64,000 bases of DNA from Lachnospiraceae bacterium. Its GTDB lineage: Bacteria > Bacillota > Clostridia > Lachnospirales > Lachnospiraceae. The translations under genes and the position numbers were made by a program. The notes beneath the pieces are model-generated. The model was not told the DNA's origin. It worked only from the letters and a program-made list of their open reading frames with translations, and made no database searches. This document shows, one piece after another, positions 17,006-24,487 of this stretch; position 1 is the first letter of the stretch; each line of letters opens with the position of its first letter. The stretch covers positions 1 to 64,000 of the forward strand of contig JABZIV010000005.1 of the NCBI GenBank assembly GCA_015258095.1. Direction: 5' to 3'.

Positions 17006-17648
17006 GGAACCGTCCTTCCCTTCTTCCATCCATCCCGTACTTTTTCAAGTCTACCTTCCCGTCCTTCACTTCTACTCCCTCTTTTTCAAGTCGCTTCCTC
17101 TGCTCCTCTTCGCCGCCGAAGGCAAAACCGGGAGCAAGCTCACCCTTACTGTTTACGACTCTATGACAAGGAATGTGCTGCGGATCCGGATTCTTGTGAA
17201 GTGCATTCCCTACAGCACGAGACATTTTCTCATTTCCCGCCATTTCCGCAACCTGTTTATAGCTTACGACACAGCCTTTGGGAATTCTTTTCACCGCTTC
17301 ATAAATCCGCTTCGTCGCTGTATCGGATACCAGGCGGTAGCTCTCTTCTATCATTTTCCCGATATCCTCTTCCGGAACCGTTCCGTCCAGAATAATACTA
17401 TTCCAATGCTCTTTATTCTGATGATATGCCGCCTGTACCGAAGCATAAACCGTTCGATAATACTCCCTTGAAGAAGGAGTCAGTTTCACATTCAGCCTTA
17501 CAAAGCCGTCTTTATCATAAACAAAAAGAAAGGCTTTCTGATTCTCCTTAAAACGGATCAGCGTCCAGTCCGCTTTCGGAAAAGGATTTTCCGCATAACT
17601 CTCCGGAAAGGACAAAGCATAGTCACACGCTTCCTTTCTTGTTTTCAT
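16971..17648 (-). CDS. YjbR (MmcQ) domain fused to O6-methylguanine-DNA methyltransferase
   Basis: This 225-residue protein joins two families. Residues ~1-115 match the MmcQ/YjbR DNA-binding-like fold (SYAENPFPKADWTLIRF, FVRLNVKLTP, NSIILDGTVPEEDI). Residues ~125-205 are the MGMT catalytic domain with SYKQVAEMAG, AVGNALHKNP and the acceptor-cysteine motif IPCHRVV. The cysteine is present, so it should be a repair protein rather than an alkyltransferase-like protein. I chose the ATG at 17648, preceded by GGAGG with an 8-nt gap. The 3' end overlaps the NimA-like gene. Confidence 0.9.
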   Translation of the reverse strand: MKTRKEACDYALSFPESYAENPFPKADWTLIRFKENQKAFLFVYDKDGFVRLNVKLTPSSREYYRTVYASVQAAYHQNKEHWNSIILDGTVPEEDIGKMIEESYRLVSDTATKRIYEAVKRIPKGCVVSYKQVAEMAGNEKMSRAVGNALHKNPDPQHIPCHRVVNSKGELAPGFAFGGEEEQRKRLEKEGVEVKDGKVDLKKYGMDGRREGRFHGRRIQKNAEI

Positions 17649-17747
17649 CTCTTCTTCCTCCATTTTCATTGAAAAAAACAGCTTTATTCATCCTCTTTAA
17701 AACATCCTTTTGCCGTCACCGCAATATTCTCCTTGCGGATTTCCAGC

Positions 17748-17767
17748 TCATTTCGTAAGCGAAATGA
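17748..17767. repeat. Perfect 8-bp hairpin in the 17649-18030 gap
   Basis: TCATTTCG, a TAAG loop and CGAAATGA. No T-run follows on either side, so it is not a clear terminator. It lies between two divergently transcribed units. Apart from this and the dyad at 17994, the 380-nt gap is A/T-rich promoter DNA without a gene. Confidence 0.4.
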
Positions 17768-17993
17768 ATTAAAAGAATATACCACATGGCAAAACTTTTT
17801 CCCATCCTAAAAAACTTTTTTCCTTTAATGCAAACTACGCTTATCTCCATCCCATTTTTTTCTATTTAAAAAATTTATTCTTGGAAATAAACTTTTTATA
17901 GGGAACAATTAGCAAAATACTTCTCTATCTATTGTTATACATGACTAACTATTATATGATATGCATTGATTTTATGTTTAACTGTTTACTTTT

Positions 17994-18011
17994 TTAGATA
18001 GTTCTTACTAA
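17994..18011 (+). promoter_or_regulatory. Imperfect dyad before the ABC/ECF operon
   Basis: TTAGATAGTTCTTACTAA lies 20 nt before the first start codon. It has TTAG...CTAA ends and loosely resembles DtxR-type iron/manganese boxes (TTAGGTTAG...). About two thirds of the arm positions pair. If real, it would fit metal-controlled expression of a haem transporter. Confidence 0.3.
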
Positions 18012-18030
18012 CAATATTTAGGAGGCACCC

Positions 18031-19773
18031 ATGAACGTTTACAAAAAAGTATTTCACTACGTTCCGGAAAAAATCGTGCCGGGAATCCTTTCTATCCTGA
18101 CTTCCCTTCTTTCCGGAGTGATTCTGGTCTACGCCTATATGCTCCTCTACTTCTTTCTGGAAAACCTCATCCTTTTCCGAGATGAAGGGCAAAGCTACGC
18201 CATGAGTCTGAAAATTGTTCTTGCCCTTACTCTGGCAGGACTTTGCTATCTCTTTTCCGGTGTCTTATCCCACATCTTTGCTTTCCGCTTGGAGACGAAT
18301 CTCCGGAAGAAAGGGATTGAAGGACTGGCATCCGCTTCATTTCGTTTTTATGACCTGCATTCTTCCGGCTATATTCGGAAAACCATCGACAGTAACGCAG
18401 AGAAAACCCATCAGGCAGTGGCCCACATGATTCCGGACAGTGCTCAGGCTTTCCTTGTCCCCCTCCTAAGCCTTGCCCTCGGCTTCTTTGTGAGTCTTCG
18501 GGTAGGGGTAATTCTCCTGCTTCTGGTTCTCGTTAGCGGCTTCTTCCTTCAGAAAATGATGGGCGGCAGCCAATTTATGAAGTTTTATCAGGAATCTTTA
18601 AACCATCTCAGTGCAGAAACCGTGGAGTATGTTCGGGGCATTCAGGTCGTAAAGCTCTTCGGAAATCGCTTGCAAAGCTTCAAAGCCATGAAAGAAGCCA
18701 TTGAAAACTATGCAAAATACGCCTTTGAATACAGTTTAAGCTGTAAAACGCCCTATGTTCTCTACCAATGGATCTTCCTAGGCTTAATTCCGATTCTTTC
18801 GATTCCCCTGTCCTTTCTTCTGGTAAAAGAACCCCAACCCGAAAAACTGATTATCGATTTGATTATGATTTTCTTTCTGGACGGGGTCATCATGGTGGCT
18901 TTCATGAAAATCATGTGGTCCGGCATGTACATTTTCAATGCAAGCTTTGCCATCGACGAAATGGAAAAGCTCTACAAGGCAATGCAGGAAGACAGCCTAC
19001 AATACGGCAAAGAAGAAAATTTCCCCAATTACAGCATGGAGTTTCAAGATGTAGATTTCTCCTACGGAGACAAGAAAGTTTTGGAAGGGCTTTCCTTCCG
19101 TTTGGAAGAAGGAAAAAGCTATGCCCTTGTGGGGCACTCCGGTTCGGGAAAATCCACCATTGCAAAGCTTTTCTCCGGCTTCTACAAAGCGGATAAAGGG
19201 CAGATTCGAATCGGGGATCTCCCCATTGAAAGCTACAGCAAAAATGCCCTTTGTAAGGCTATCTCCTTCGTTTTCCAGGACAGCAAGCTCTTTCATAAGA
19301 CGATTTATGAAAATGTGCTGTTAGGAAAACCCGGTGCTACTCCGGAAGAAGTCCATCGCGCTTTGGAACTGGCAGGTTGCAGAGAAATTCTGGAACGTTT
19401 TCCCGAGAAGGAAAATACCTTAATCGGTGCAAAAGGCGTTTACCTCTCCGGCGGAGAAAAGCAAAGAATCGCCATTGCCAGAGCGATCTTGAAAAATGCT
19501 CCCATCGTGATTCTGGACGAAGCCAGTGCCTCCATCGATGCGGATCAGGAGTATGCCCTACAAAATGCCTTTAAGAATCTGATTCAGGGGAAAACTGTGA
19601 TTATGATCGCCCACCGTCTTTCCAGTATTCAGGGCCTGCATGAAATCCTGGTTTTGGAAGAAGGAAAGATCCTGGAACGGGGAAGCAGTAAGGAGCTTTT
19701 ACAAAAAGACAGTCGCTATAAAAAGCTCTGGGAACTGTATCAAACTACGGAAGATTGGAGGATAAACAAATGA
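18031..19773 (+). CDS. Exporter-type ABC half-transporter, first subunit (SiaD/IrtA-like)
   Basis: This 580-residue protein has an N-terminal six-helix membrane domain and a C-terminal ATPase: Walker A GHSGSGKST, Q-loop VFQDSKLFHK, signature YLSGGEKQ, Walker B IVILDEA, and the H-loop in IAHRLSS. AGGAGG precedes the ATG. It overlaps the next gene by 4 nt (ATGA), and the two must form a heterodimer. Exporter-type pairs located ahead of ECF genes occur in the streptococcal sia haem locus, and IrtAB of this fold imports siderophores, so an import role is plausible. The substrate is inferred from context only. Confidence 0.9.
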   Translation: MNVYKKVFHYVPEKIVPGILSILTSLLSGVILVYAYMLLYFFLENLILFRDEGQSYAMSLKIVLALTLAGLCYLFSGVLSHIFAFRLETNLRKKGIEGLASASFRFYDLHSSGYIRKTIDSNAEKTHQAVAHMIPDSAQAFLVPLLSLALGFFVSLRVGVILLLLVLVSGFFLQKMMGGSQFMKFYQESLNHLSAETVEYVRGIQVVKLFGNRLQSFKAMKEAIENYAKYAFEYSLSCKTPYVLYQWIFLGLIPILSIPLSFLLVKEPQPEKLIIDLIMIFFLDGVIMVAFMKIMWSGMYIFNASFAIDEMEKLYKAMQEDSLQYGKEENFPNYSMEFQDVDFSYGDKKVLEGLSFRLEEGKSYALVGHSGSGKSTIAKLFSGFYKADKGQIRIGDLPIESYSKNALCKAISFVFQDSKLFHKTIYENVLLGKPGATPEEVHRALELAGCREILERFPEKENTLIGAKGVYLSGGEKQRIAIARAILKNAPIVILDEASASIDADQEYALQNAFKNLIQGKTVIMIAHRLSSIQGLHEILVLEEGKILERGSSKELLQKDSRYKKLWELYQTTEDWRINK

Positions 19774-21506
19774 TGAATTGGTTCAAAAAACAGTTCTCCC
19801 TTACCGAGCAGGGAGCGAAAAACCTGCAAAAAGCCAGTCTCTACTGCTTTCTTACCTATTGCATCAACATGGGACCCGTTATGCTCTTACTCTATCTCGC
19901 AAAGCTCCTTCTGGAAAATGCGGCTAGGACGACCTTTTCGCCATGGGAGCTGATTGTTCCGGCGCTTGGTATCCTGCTCGTCCTCTACCTCCTGCTTTCC
20001 AAGGAGTATGTCTGCCTCTATAATGCGACCTACAAAGAATCGGCAAACCTGAGAAAAAACATTGCAGAAACCCTGGCAGACCTTCCCATTGCCTATTTTT
20101 CCAAGCATGACTTAAGTGATTTGTCGGAAAGCATTATGTCTGACGTGGAGAGGATTGAACACGCTTTAAGCCACTCTGTGCCAAAAATCGTGGCGATGTT
20201 TTTCTTCTTCCCGATTATGGGAATCCTCATGTGCTTCTCGAACTGGAAGCTGTCCCTTGCCACCCTTCTCCCCACGATTTTCAGTTTTCTTTTGATTCCC
20301 TTATCCAGAAAGCTCGTAGTGCAAAACAATCAGAAGTACTATCATCTTTTGCGGGAAAATGCGGAAGCTTTTCAGGAACACATCGACCTGCATCAGGAAA
20401 TCAGCAGCTTTCTCCCGGACAGGGAGGTTAGAGAAGCCTTATATCAAAAAATGGACGGGCAAGAAAAACTTCACTTGAAGACGGAAATGGGTTCCTTTAT
20501 CGTCATGGGATGCTCATCCATTTTTGCTTTCTTAAGTGTTGCTACGGTGATTTTCGTCGGTTTTCCGCTTTATCAAAATGGCAGCCTTTCCCTCCTCTAC
20601 TTCTTGGGCTTTATCATCGCTTCCATGAAATTAAAGGAAATCTTCGACATTTCCAAAGAAAGCCTGATGGAAATCTTCTATATCGCGCCGGCAGTGCAGC
20701 GTATCTCCGAAATCAAGGCCGCAAAGAAGCAGGAAGGGGAGAATACGGTGCTTTCCGACTTCTCCATTGACTTTCAGGATGTGTCCTTCTCCTACAACGA
20801 AGACAGGGCGATTCTGAAAGACGTCTCCATGTCGGTAAAGGAAGGGGAGCTTTTCGCTTTGGTGGGTCCCTCCGGCTGCGGAAAAACCACCATTTTACGC
20901 CTATTGTCCAGACTCTATGACGCAGATGCCGGAAAGATTCTCATCGGCGGAAAGGATTTACAAAACACGGCCACCGACTCCATTTTCCAAAAAATCGCCA
21001 TGGTCTTCCAGGAAGTGAACCTCTTTAATACCACTATCCTGGAGAATATCCGTCTGGGTAGAGCGGATGCCACGGACGAAGAAGTGCGGGAAGCGGCACG
21101 TCTTGCGAACTGCCTGGACTTTATTGAAAAGCTTCCCGAGGGCTTCCAAACAAGAATCGGAGAAAACGGCGCAGAACTCTCCGGCGGAGAAAGACAGCGA
21201 CTTTCCATTGCCAGAGCCTTCTTAAAGAATGCTCCCATACTTCTCTTAGATGAAATTGCCGCGAATCTGGATATCGATAACGAAAGAAAAATTCAGGAAA
21301 GCCTCAGCAGCTTAATCCGCGGAGAAAACCGAACCGTGGTTCTCATTTCCCATCGTTTGAAGTCCATCGAGAAAGCAGACCGTATCTTAGTGCTGTCCTC
21401 CGGAGAGGTGGACGCCGTGGGCACCCACGAAGAACTGCTGGAGCGCTCCAAAGTCTATCGGAACCTGATAGAAAAGAGCCGGCTTGCCGAAGAATTCAGC
21501 TATTAA
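19770..21506 (+). CDS. Exporter-type ABC half-transporter, second subunit (SiaE/IrtB-like)
   Basis: This 578-residue partner of the preceding gene has six membrane helices and an ATPase with Walker A GPSGCGKTT, Q-loop VFQEVNLFNT, signature ELSGGERQ, Walker B ILLLDEI and H-loop ISHRLKS. Its ATG at 19770 overlaps the upstream stop, with GGAG 9 nt before it. A 180-nt piece of this gene (21136-21315) recurs at ~97% identity inside the pseudogene at 31322-31727. The ECF S-component gene starts 29 nt downstream. Confidence 0.9.
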   Translation: MMNWFKKQFSLTEQGAKNLQKASLYCFLTYCINMGPVMLLLYLAKLLLENAARTTFSPWELIVPALGILLVLYLLLSKEYVCLYNATYKESANLRKNIAETLADLPIAYFSKHDLSDLSESIMSDVERIEHALSHSVPKIVAMFFFFPIMGILMCFSNWKLSLATLLPTIFSFLLIPLSRKLVVQNNQKYYHLLRENAEAFQEHIDLHQEISSFLPDREVREALYQKMDGQEKLHLKTEMGSFIVMGCSSIFAFLSVATVIFVGFPLYQNGSLSLLYFLGFIIASMKLKEIFDISKESLMEIFYIAPAVQRISEIKAAKKQEGENTVLSDFSIDFQDVSFSYNEDRAILKDVSMSVKEGELFALVGPSGCGKTTILRLLSRLYDADAGKILIGGKDLQNTATDSIFQKIAMVFQEVNLFNTTILENIRLGRADATDEEVREAARLANCLDFIEKLPEGFQTRIGENGAELSGGERQRLSIARAFLKNAPILLLDEIAANLDIDNERKIQESLSSLIRGENRTVVLISHRLKSIEKADRILVLSSGEVDAVGTHEELLERSKVYRNLIEKSRLAEEFSY

Positions 21507-21535
21507 AGCCGTTTTACGAAAGGAAGACTTGCTTT

Positions 21536-22120
21536 ATGAATAGAAATAAACTGACCATTAAAGACCTGGTGTCGATCGGCGTTTTTGCCGTGATTTACTT
21601 TATCTGTATGTTTGCCGTCGGAATGATGGGCGTCGTTCCGATTTTGTATCTTGTCTACCCTGCTGCCTACGCGCTTATCGGCGGACCTATCGTTATGCTC
21701 TTTATGGCAAAGGTGAATAAACCCTTCGGGCTTCTCATTTTCGGCATGATTACCCCCTGTATCATGTTCCTATTCGGCCATACCTTTGTGGTGCCTCTCC
21801 TCTCCCTTCTGTTCTGCCTTCTTGCAGAAGGTATCCGGCGGATGGGAAACTATCAGTCCGGCTCTGCCACGATGCTAAGCTATGCAGTCTTTAGTCTCTG
21901 GCCCTGCAATTCCCTTCTGCAAATGCTTCTGTTGAAAGAGCGGTATATGGAAATGGTTGTAAAAGAAATGGGAGAGAATTACGGAAATGCCATTGAAAAG
22001 CTGATTAGCGTACAAAATATGGCTATCGTTTATGTCTGCACCTTCCTTTTCGGCCTTCTCGGTGCTTTGCTCGGAAGAAAGCTATTGAAGAAGCATTTTG
22101 AAAAAGCGGGAATTGTGTAG
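21536..22120 (+). CDS. ECF transporter S component, MptD family
   Basis: This 194-residue integral membrane protein begins with a short basic segment (NRNKLTIKDLVSIG) and has five to six hydrophobic helices; it fits the MptD-type S components of energy-coupling-factor importers. The S component binds the substrate and docks on the T component. In Streptococcus pyogenes, S proteins in the equivalent position (SiaF) serve haem uptake. That gene-order parallel is the main reason to suspect haem or another tetrapyrrole here. Sequence alone does not settle the substrate. Confidence 0.85.
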   Translation: MNRNKLTIKDLVSIGVFAVIYFICMFAVGMMGVVPILYLVYPAAYALIGGPIVMLFMAKVNKPFGLLIFGMITPCIMFLFGHTFVVPLLSLLFCLLAEGIRRMGNYQSGSATMLSYAVFSLWPCNSLLQMLLLKERYMEMVVKEMGENYGNAIEKLISVQNMAIVYVCTFLFGLLGALLGRKLLKKHFEKAGIV

Positions 22121-22209
22121 CAAGACGGAGCAGCGTAATTCGAGTAGAACAAGACAGAATAGAGCAACACGGAGTTAAGCAATACGGAATAGAACAGTAC
22201 GGAGTAGAA
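22121..22209 (+). repeat. Tandem 15-nt repeat containing the ecfT ribosome site
   Basis: Six head-to-tail units of about 15 nt follow the pattern CAANACGGARTAGAA (one unit 14 nt). They fill the gap between the S and T genes. The last unit supplies GGAG at a proper 7-nt distance from the ATG at 22212, so the repeat duplicates the ribosome-binding region. Confidence 0.85.
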
Positions 22210-22211
22210 CA

Positions 22212-22946
22212 ATGCAAGAAAAAAGCGGCTTCAAAGCGACAATAAAAGAAAAACCCTGGGCGGAAAAGCGGAATCCTTTTAATCCGAATCCGATAACGAA
22301 GCTTCTCGTTTTGCTGTTTTTAGGCTTTACGATCATGCACTATCTCCCCTTTTACGGAGAATGGGCAGTGGTGCTTCTCTTCTCTATCTTCTTCTTTCTG
22401 AATGGTTTTCGAAGAACTGCGCTGTTCGCCCCTCTTGTTTTCGCCGTACTCTGCTTTATTCCCGGGTATTCCGCCCAGTATTTTATGCCGGTCCCTTTAC
22501 GTATTCTGTTTTCCTTTCTTTATATTTTTCGTCTGCTTTTTTTACCCTATCTGGCAGGAAGCTTTTTCATGCGAACTTCGGATGTGGGCGCCATCTTAAG
22601 CTCCATGGATTTTCTCCATATCCCCCAATGCATTTCCATTCCTATAGCCGTGATGTTCCGGTTTTTTCCCGCCTTCACGGAAGAGAAAAAAGCTATTGAA
22701 CGAGCCATGAAGATTCGGGGAATTCAGACCTGGAATCCGATGCAGAATCTGCTCTATGTTTCCATTCCGCTCCTCATCATTTCCGCGAATATTGCGGAGG
22801 ATATCGCGAAGGCGGCAGAGTGCAAATGCATCGAGAATCCCGTCAAAAAGACGCGCTACAATACAGTTCGTCTGCAAATCGTGGACGCTGTTTTTCTATT
22901 TTGTATTCTGCTGATACTTGGATTAAGCTATTTTGGAGTTCGCTGA
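22212..22946 (+). CDS. ECF transporter T component (EcfT/CbiQ family)
   Basis: This 244-residue membrane protein shows the EcfT pattern: PNPITKLLVLL near the N-terminus, several hydrophobic helices, and the cytoplasmic coupling helix with ERAMKIRGIQ, followed by a second coupling-like region (DIAKAAECKCI). EcfT links the S component to the ATPases. It is the fourth gene of the operon. The ribosome site is part of a tandem repeat upstream. Full length. Confidence 0.9.
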   Translation: MQEKSGFKATIKEKPWAEKRNPFNPNPITKLLVLLFLGFTIMHYLPFYGEWAVVLLFSIFFFLNGFRRTALFAPLVFAVLCFIPGYSAQYFMPVPLRILFSFLYIFRLLFLPYLAGSFFMRTSDVGAILSSMDFLHIPQCISIPIAVMFRFFPAFTEEKKAIERAMKIRGIQTWNPMQNLLYVSIPLLIISANIAEDIAKAAECKCIENPVKKTRYNTVRLQIVDAVFLFCILLILGLSYFGVR

Positions 22947-22980
22947 CTACACTATTTGGGAATTCGGTGACTACACTATT
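22939..22980. repeat. 24-nt-period direct repeat between the T and A genes
   Basis: TTCGNTGACTACACTATT (18 nt) occurs at 22939-22956 and 22963-22980 with one mismatch. The first copy overlaps the 3' end of the T-component gene. Confidence 0.8.
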
Positions 22981-23000
22981 GACGACAAAAAGGAGTTTTT

Positions 23001-24452
23001 ATGCTTTCTTTCGAAGATTTTTCTTTATCCTACGGGGAGAATGCCCCTGTGCTACAGGACATAACCCTCTCGATGAAAGAGGGGGAATGTCTGCTTCTTA
23101 CAGGAGAAAGCGGCAGCGGGAAATCCTCCCTGATTCATGCCGTAAACGGTCTGGCTTATCAGTACTACAACGGAAAAAGCAGGGGGAAAGTCCTTTTTCA
23201 GGGAGAAGACTTGTCTTCCCTTCCCATTTACAAAATCGCCCTACAGATTGCCACCGTTTTTCAAAATCCGAAAACCCATTTTTTTAACATCAACACCACA
23301 AGAGAATTGCTCTTTACCATGGAAAATATGGGACTGAACCGAGCGGAAATGGACAGGCGAATGGAAGAGCTTCTCTCCATTTTCCCCATTGAAAAACTGC
23401 TTGGGCGAAATATATTCGCCTTATCCGGAGGAGAAAAACAGATTCTTGCCCTTGCTTCCGCCTACCTCTCCGGCTGTCCCTTTCTTGTTCTGGACGAGCC
23501 CTCTTCCAACCTGGACGAAGGCTCCATTGCCGTCCTAAAAACCATGCTCCACACCCTGAAAGAAAAAGGGATGTCGATTCTTGTGGCTGAACATCGCCTT
23601 TACTATCTGATGGACTTCGTTGACCGGGTGGCCTTTTTAGAAAAGGGAAGACTCAGCGAGTTATTTTCCCGGGAGGATTTTCTGGCACTTCCGGAGGAAA
23701 ATATTAAATCCATGGGGCTTCGCGCCAGGAGCAAACCAAGCCTTTCTCTTCCGGAATGGAAAAATGAAGGAGCGTTAAAATATCAAAAGGAAGAACACTG
23801 TGCTTCTTTTTCCTTTGGAAAGATTTACGGCATAGTGGGGGAAAACGGAATTGGCAAATCCACCTTTCTTCGCAAACTCAGCGGCTTAGAGAACGAAAAA
23901 GGTAGCCATTTCTCTCTTTTTGGAAAAGAACTCAGAAAAAGACAACGTCTTGCTCTTTCCGCTATGGTTATGCAGGACGTGAATCAGCAATTATTCGGAG
24001 ATTCCGTAGAAGAAGAGATGGAACTGGGGAAATGTGGTAAGGCGACAAAAGAAGAACTCCTCAGTGCACTGGAACTTTCCGACTTAAAAGACCGTCATCC
24101 CATGAGTCTTTCCGGCGGACAGAAGCAACGTCTTGCCCTTGCCGCAACCCTCTATCAAGAGGCAAAGCTTTTCTTCTTTGATGAGCCCACCAGCGGGATG
24201 GATCAGAAGAATATGCTTCGTATCGCCCGTCTCTTAAAGTCCGCTATTCGGGAGGATCGAATCTTCTTCATAGTGTCTCATGACTATGCCTTTTTACAGG
24301 AGGTGGCGGATGAGGTGGTGGAAATGGATTGTTTAACGGGAAAGCTCTCTAAATCGGATACCAAAAAACGAGAGATGCGGCAAAAGCCGAATCTCTCGCT
24401 TTTTCATTCTCATCGAGTATCGCTCAAGTATCGTGCGGTATCTCGTTCATAA
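23001..24452 (+). CDS. Fused ECF ATPase with two ABC domains (EcfA1A2 type)
   Basis: This 483-residue protein holds two ATPase domains. The first has Walker A GESGSGKSS, signature LSGGEKQ and Walker B FLVLDEP. The second has GENGIGKST, LSGGQKQ and LFFFDEP. It energises the ECF importer in place of separate A and A' subunits. AAAAAGGAG precedes the ATG. The last ~28 codons run through a strong terminator hairpin (24367-24405) and into a dispersed palindromic element, so the true ancestral stop has probably been lost; the C-terminal tail is unlikely to be functional. Confidence 0.9.
   Translation: MLSFEDFSLSYGENAPVLQDITLSMKEGECLLLTGESGSGKSSLIHAVNGLAYQYYNGKSRGKVLFQGEDLSSLPIYKIALQIATVFQNPKTHFFNINTTRELLFTMENMGLNRAEMDRRMEELLSIFPIEKLLGRNIFALSGGEKQILALASAYLSGCPFLVLDEPSSNLDEGSIAVLKTMLHTLKEKGMSILVAEHRLYYLMDFVDRVAFLEKGRLSELFSREDFLALPEENIKSMGLRARSKPSLSLPEWKNEGALKYQKEEHCASFSFGKIYGIVGENGIGKSTFLRKLSGLENEKGSHFSLFGKELRKRQRLALSAMVMQDVNQQLFGDSVEEEMELGKCGKATKEELLSALELSDLKDRHPMSLSGGQKQRLALAATLYQEAKLFFFDEPTSGMDQKNMLRIARLLKSAIREDRIFFIVSHDYAFLQEVADEVVEMDCLTGKLSKSDTKKREMRQKPNLSLFHSHRVSLKYRAVSRS
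24367..24405 (+). terminator. Terminator of the ABC/ECF operon, inside the ecfA reading frame
   Basis: CGAGAGAT...CGGC, an AAAA loop, GCCG...ATCTCTCG and then CTTTTTC. The hairpin lies before the formal stop codon of the fused ATPase gene. Confidence 0.85.
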
Positions 24453-24453
24453 C
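24412..24453 (+). repeat. Dispersed palindromic element, copy C
   Basis: TCGAGTATCGC, a variable middle, then GTGCGGTATCTCG and TTCATAAC. It follows the operon terminator by 7 nt and supplies the last codons and stop of the ATPase frame. Confidence 0.65.
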
Positions 24454-24487
24454 AAGTGGCGCAGGCGAAGCCTGAGACATCTTATTC

